From Apostichopus japonicus (Eukaryota; Echinodermata; Holothuroidea; Aspidochirotida; Stichopodidae), in the NCBI RefSeq assembly GCF_037975245.1, contig NC_092572.1, forward strand, positions 4,671,501 to 4,735,500: a stretch of 64,000 nt of DNA, written 5' to 3'. A program made the translations under genes and the position numbers. Positions 60,871 to 64,000 of this stretch are shown in pieces (within the stretch, counting starts at the first letter, position 1; each line of letters starts with the position of its first letter). Under the pieces are notes generated by a model. That model searched no databases. It had not been told where the DNA came from and worked only from the letters and a program-made list of their open reading frames with translations.

Positions 60871-62031
60871 ATGGAGATAGTACTCACTGTAATACTACTG
60901 ATCCTATACGGTTTGTACTGCTTTCTTGTTCGTTCTTTCGTTCTTGCATCACCTTCAATGTTCAAAACTTAAAATAACTGCATGCACTAACATTGACTAC
61001 TAGCTAAGGTTTATTTGAACTGCTCCCGCATTTCTATAAGTTTAGTTCGGACAAGGGTAATTTTGTCTTCGGTCGAGATAAACATTGTTTTGTAATGTTT
61101 TGATCGTTAATATATACAGGGCCTTAGTCACTGGGAGCACGCTTACATGTGCTTCCTGCTGCTTTCCCCTCCAGAAGAAATTAGAAGAACCCTTCCGTTA
61201 TCCTCCAAACGATGTCGAATCCGTAGCATAAATAGGTATATATATATGCTATGTATAATTTTAATAGCAAAATTATCTCTTCGATTGGGCACAAATATCG
61301 TAGTTCAATTGATTAACACTAATATTGTGGTAACTGGTGATATGTCCACAATTTATACCTATTGAACATGGAAGTATTCCAAGCATATCAGAAAACAATT
61401 GAACTATATTAAATCATGTTTTTGGCAGCCTCCATCAGGAATAGCAAAATGCACAAGATTAACTAGTTCTATGAATTACAATAATAGCATGTATTATATA
61501 TAATTAGATCAACCTTTAGGCTTGTAACAGATTATCAATCAAAACTATTTCAAATAAGGTAATACCTCTGCAAAAAGGTATGCTCAGAATAAACACATTA
61601 TCTTGTTGTTAAGTCACTCTGTATACTCCTTAAATCAGTTAATCTCTACTTGTATTATGATATATATTGTTTCTAGTCTGAGGTTTGTTACATTGTAAGA
61701 TCAGATGTATAAAGAAGACAAAATGGTTTAAAGTGGCAGCAGTTACATTATGTTTGACGTTCTAACGGTACTACTCGTTATTTCGTGAATCGAAAACCAA
61801 GTTTGTCTGCGGATAAGCGCTTAACAAGGCGCGGATCCAGGGACCAGGTGTAAAGGTTGTACATCGCTTTTGGTCAACAAGCTAGGATGCCCAAAGATCC
61901 TCAATAGTTGTATTCATCTTACCCAGGTCAACATGTAGTTGGTGTATTATTCATTACATTTGTTCTAAATTCATATTTAGGTTTCATATCAACGGAAGGT
62001 GCCCCTACACACCAAACTGTGGAAAATAAAG
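60871..62031 (+). CDS. Secreted protein B, first two exons (partial)
   Basis: Exon 60871-60910: MEIVLTVILLILYG, an almost entirely hydrophobic signal peptide, ending TAC G|GTTTGT in phase 1. An in-frame upstream ATG at 60775 would add 32 mostly polar residues; I prefer 60871 because the hydrophobic core then begins at the N-terminus as in the other two genes. Exon 61981-62031: acceptor TTCATATTTAG, coding FISTEGAPTHQTVENK, then G|GTGAGT; 51 bp, phase 1 to phase 1, Thr-containing like the start of a stalk. The rest lies off the right edge. Exon joining is inferred from phase. It might be another stalked lectin or a short secreted peptide. Confidence 0.5.
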
Positions 62032-64000
62032 GTGAGTAGTAAAGGAACTAACGCCTTGCATTATTGTGTCCGTTTTTCGATCTTGGTGGATTGCACCCTG
62101 AAATTGTCTTGCGAATGTCGATACATTCTTCTTATAATATTTAACAAGGTTGATGCGTGGTCGCGGGATCATTTCACCATATAATTCCCTGTACTGAAGC
62201 GGTACTGTGGAACTTTATGGGTTATTCCTTTGTGACATAATATCTTGTTAATAACTGTTACTGTGATTTTTGCTTGGCTGCCAACATACATCAGTCGTGA
62301 CATGATGTATTGTAATTGATATTTTGTGTCATTAAATTATGTAATATAGCAATAAATGTAACACTAACACGTCATAGGCAACTATATTAAAACTAATTGA
62401 GCTCAGCTAACTGATTGTCTTCTCTATTTTCGGTCTGCAAAGTTTTCACCTTCAAACCATTTTTAAAGTTTGGTTTACTCCTTATACCATGAAATAAATG
62501 ATGGTATCAACGTCTAGTCAACACAAATTGGCAAATGCTAACATACCCTGTTTTACCCATTAATACTTAATCTACCAAATATTTCCTTGAAATTTATTTT
62601 ACCGACGAGTGTCCGCAGATTAACTAAAATGCAAAATGTCTAACACTATTTTTCCAGCAAGTTGGAACAATTCTAATACCACAACATACTGTCCTCTCAT
62701 ATCATGCTTCAACGTAGTTTGCTGACAGTATGAATAGTTCTTAAGCTGTCTCTGATAGTAACATTATATTTATACTGCTCATTCTCTCAGTTACAGTGCT
62801 TTGAAGCTTGACATTAAAGTAGAGATAATTATAAAGAACGTGTCCAATTGATGTTTTCGAGATACATTTCTATTTTCATCAACTCAAAAAGTCTGGATTG
62901 TCAGCATTGCTCACCATCTGGTTGTATTCATTTCTGTATTTATTTCTGTACATTGTTTATTTGTTAGTATTTAGGACAACAATTTCTCTTCAAATTCATC
63001 CATTGCTGTTTTCTGGATTTGCTATTTAGATGTAAGTGAATGGAATCTTTATTCGGAAGGTATCGTTTGTATAAAACAACCTTCCTATTAGTTGATATGC
63101 GCAACGGGGACTAAAGGGAAAAGGGAGTGGAGGGGCATAAATATGTTACACAATAGTCTATTATATTTCACGAAAAATGTTACAGTTATTACCAGAACGA
63201 TCAGACTATATTGTAGATCAGGTTGAAGTGGCTCTTTTGTCTGATTTAGTGGTTATACCTCATATAGTCTCTGATCGTTTATTGGCCTATTAGAGACAAT
63301 CTAAGAGTTTAAGATACAGCAACACAGCTCTGTTGAATCAATCATTTCTAGGATGTTAAATAAGGGTGTTGGTTTATATCGTGCCTCATGATTATGAATA
63401 GTGATTCGGTGAATATTGTTATGATGCAGCATGTTACTTTAAAGGTTTACTACGCTAATTGATGTTATGCAATGCTTAAATGGTGTATTATTATGCTAAT
63501 TTGTAAACGTAGAGCACAATCAGTGCAGTTCTAAGCTACGGTCGAGTAACTTCACCGAATGTCATGTAAATTAGTTTTCAAGGAGTGGCTCGGTCTCTTC
63601 TCCCAGTGGCACCAACCTGTACGTCACGCCACGTAAAACAACTATGTCTGCCTAGCACTTACAAAAACCCACCTTTTCCGTTCCGGCCTTTCTTCACCAT
63701 GCCAACCACTCTGTGTGTGACTTTCTCTTAATTCTCTTTTGGATACCATTCTTCTGGACTTATCATTTACCTTACCTGGTCCTGTTCTCTACCGGAACTG
63801 TTATTTACGTAAAGCGCCTTCCGGAAGCTTCCAGACACACCCGCACTGTTACTTAATCAACACCGACTACCCTGGAATTTGACACCCCGACGGAGAACCC
63901 AGCGGTAGCCGAGGTACCTTGCGTGCGCGCTAAGTTAACTTTAAGTATTAAGGTATGTAATGTATTTATGCTAAGTTATATATTTTTGTTACCAAAAGAC
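62032..64000. other. Right-edge sequence, nothing assigned
   Basis: Presumably intron of the secreted gene. The last 400 bp are GC-richer (CGCCTTCCGGAAGCTTCCAG, then GACACCCCGACGGAGAACCC) and unlike their surroundings; they could be the start of a repeat or an exon cut by the window edge. Confidence 0.35.

Noticed and set aside
61147-61365. Exon EEIRRTLPLSSKRCRIRS after a strong CCCCTCCAG acceptor at 61174
   Set aside because: The acceptor is good, but the only nearby donor gives phase 2, which does not fit the phase-1 exons on either side; not enough support.

Overview
The window looks like a piece of a compact but repeat-rich animal genome, most likely a marine deuterostome such as an echinoderm. 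That assignment is an inference from the AT-rich introns, the protein families present and the style of the repeats; no species-diagnostic gene is present. Genes are split by introns with ordinary GT-AG junctions, so single open frames mislead here; I assigned exons by splice sites, phase and protein family.

Left end (1-6465, minus strand): the first five coding exons of the PP2A scaffold subunit A (PPP2R1), about 218 residues, the remainder lying off the left edge. Its first intron carries a pair of nested DNA transposons, each with its own target duplication. Next (9547-19132, plus strand) I assemble a secreted C-type lectin gene from phase-1 exons: a signal-peptide exon, one Cys-containing linker exon, a tandem array of about 43-residue Thr/Ser-rich stalk exons, and a two-exon C-type lectin domain. 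Its introns are packed with mobile DNA: a nested hAT-like element, a GTTGTTGGTATTG minisatellite, a Kolobok-like THAP transposon with TTAA duplications, a fold-back element and a minisatellite made of decayed copies of the lectin exon's own 3' end.

Middle (19133-45800) is mainly repeat landscape: a 3-kb element with long inverted arms of subterminal repeats, a 70-bp satellite with a perfect palindrome core, an alternating-orientation composite of repeat modules (29-33.9 kb), fragments of a multi-exon element-like gene of the HGNxG...DNCxRENKNR (DUF7869-like) type on the minus strand (27.6-37.3 kb), a Harbinger transposase fragment, and two clean hAT-like non-autonomous elements with exact 8-bp duplications.

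Right part (45800-64000, plus strand): exons of an unrecognised gene with a ParB/sulfiredoxin-like motif, whose intron holds a complete-looking, very young non-autonomous LTR element with two 749-bp LTRs; then a second satellite (53.2-54.3 kb) that shares its palindrome core with the 26.4-kb satellite although the remaining unit sequence differs; then two further signal-peptide exons (57850 and 60871) that match the lectin's first exon in phase and donor type, suggesting a tandem family of secreted proteins continuing past the right edge. A relic of the 60.8-kb leader lies at 21253, just downstream of the lectin.
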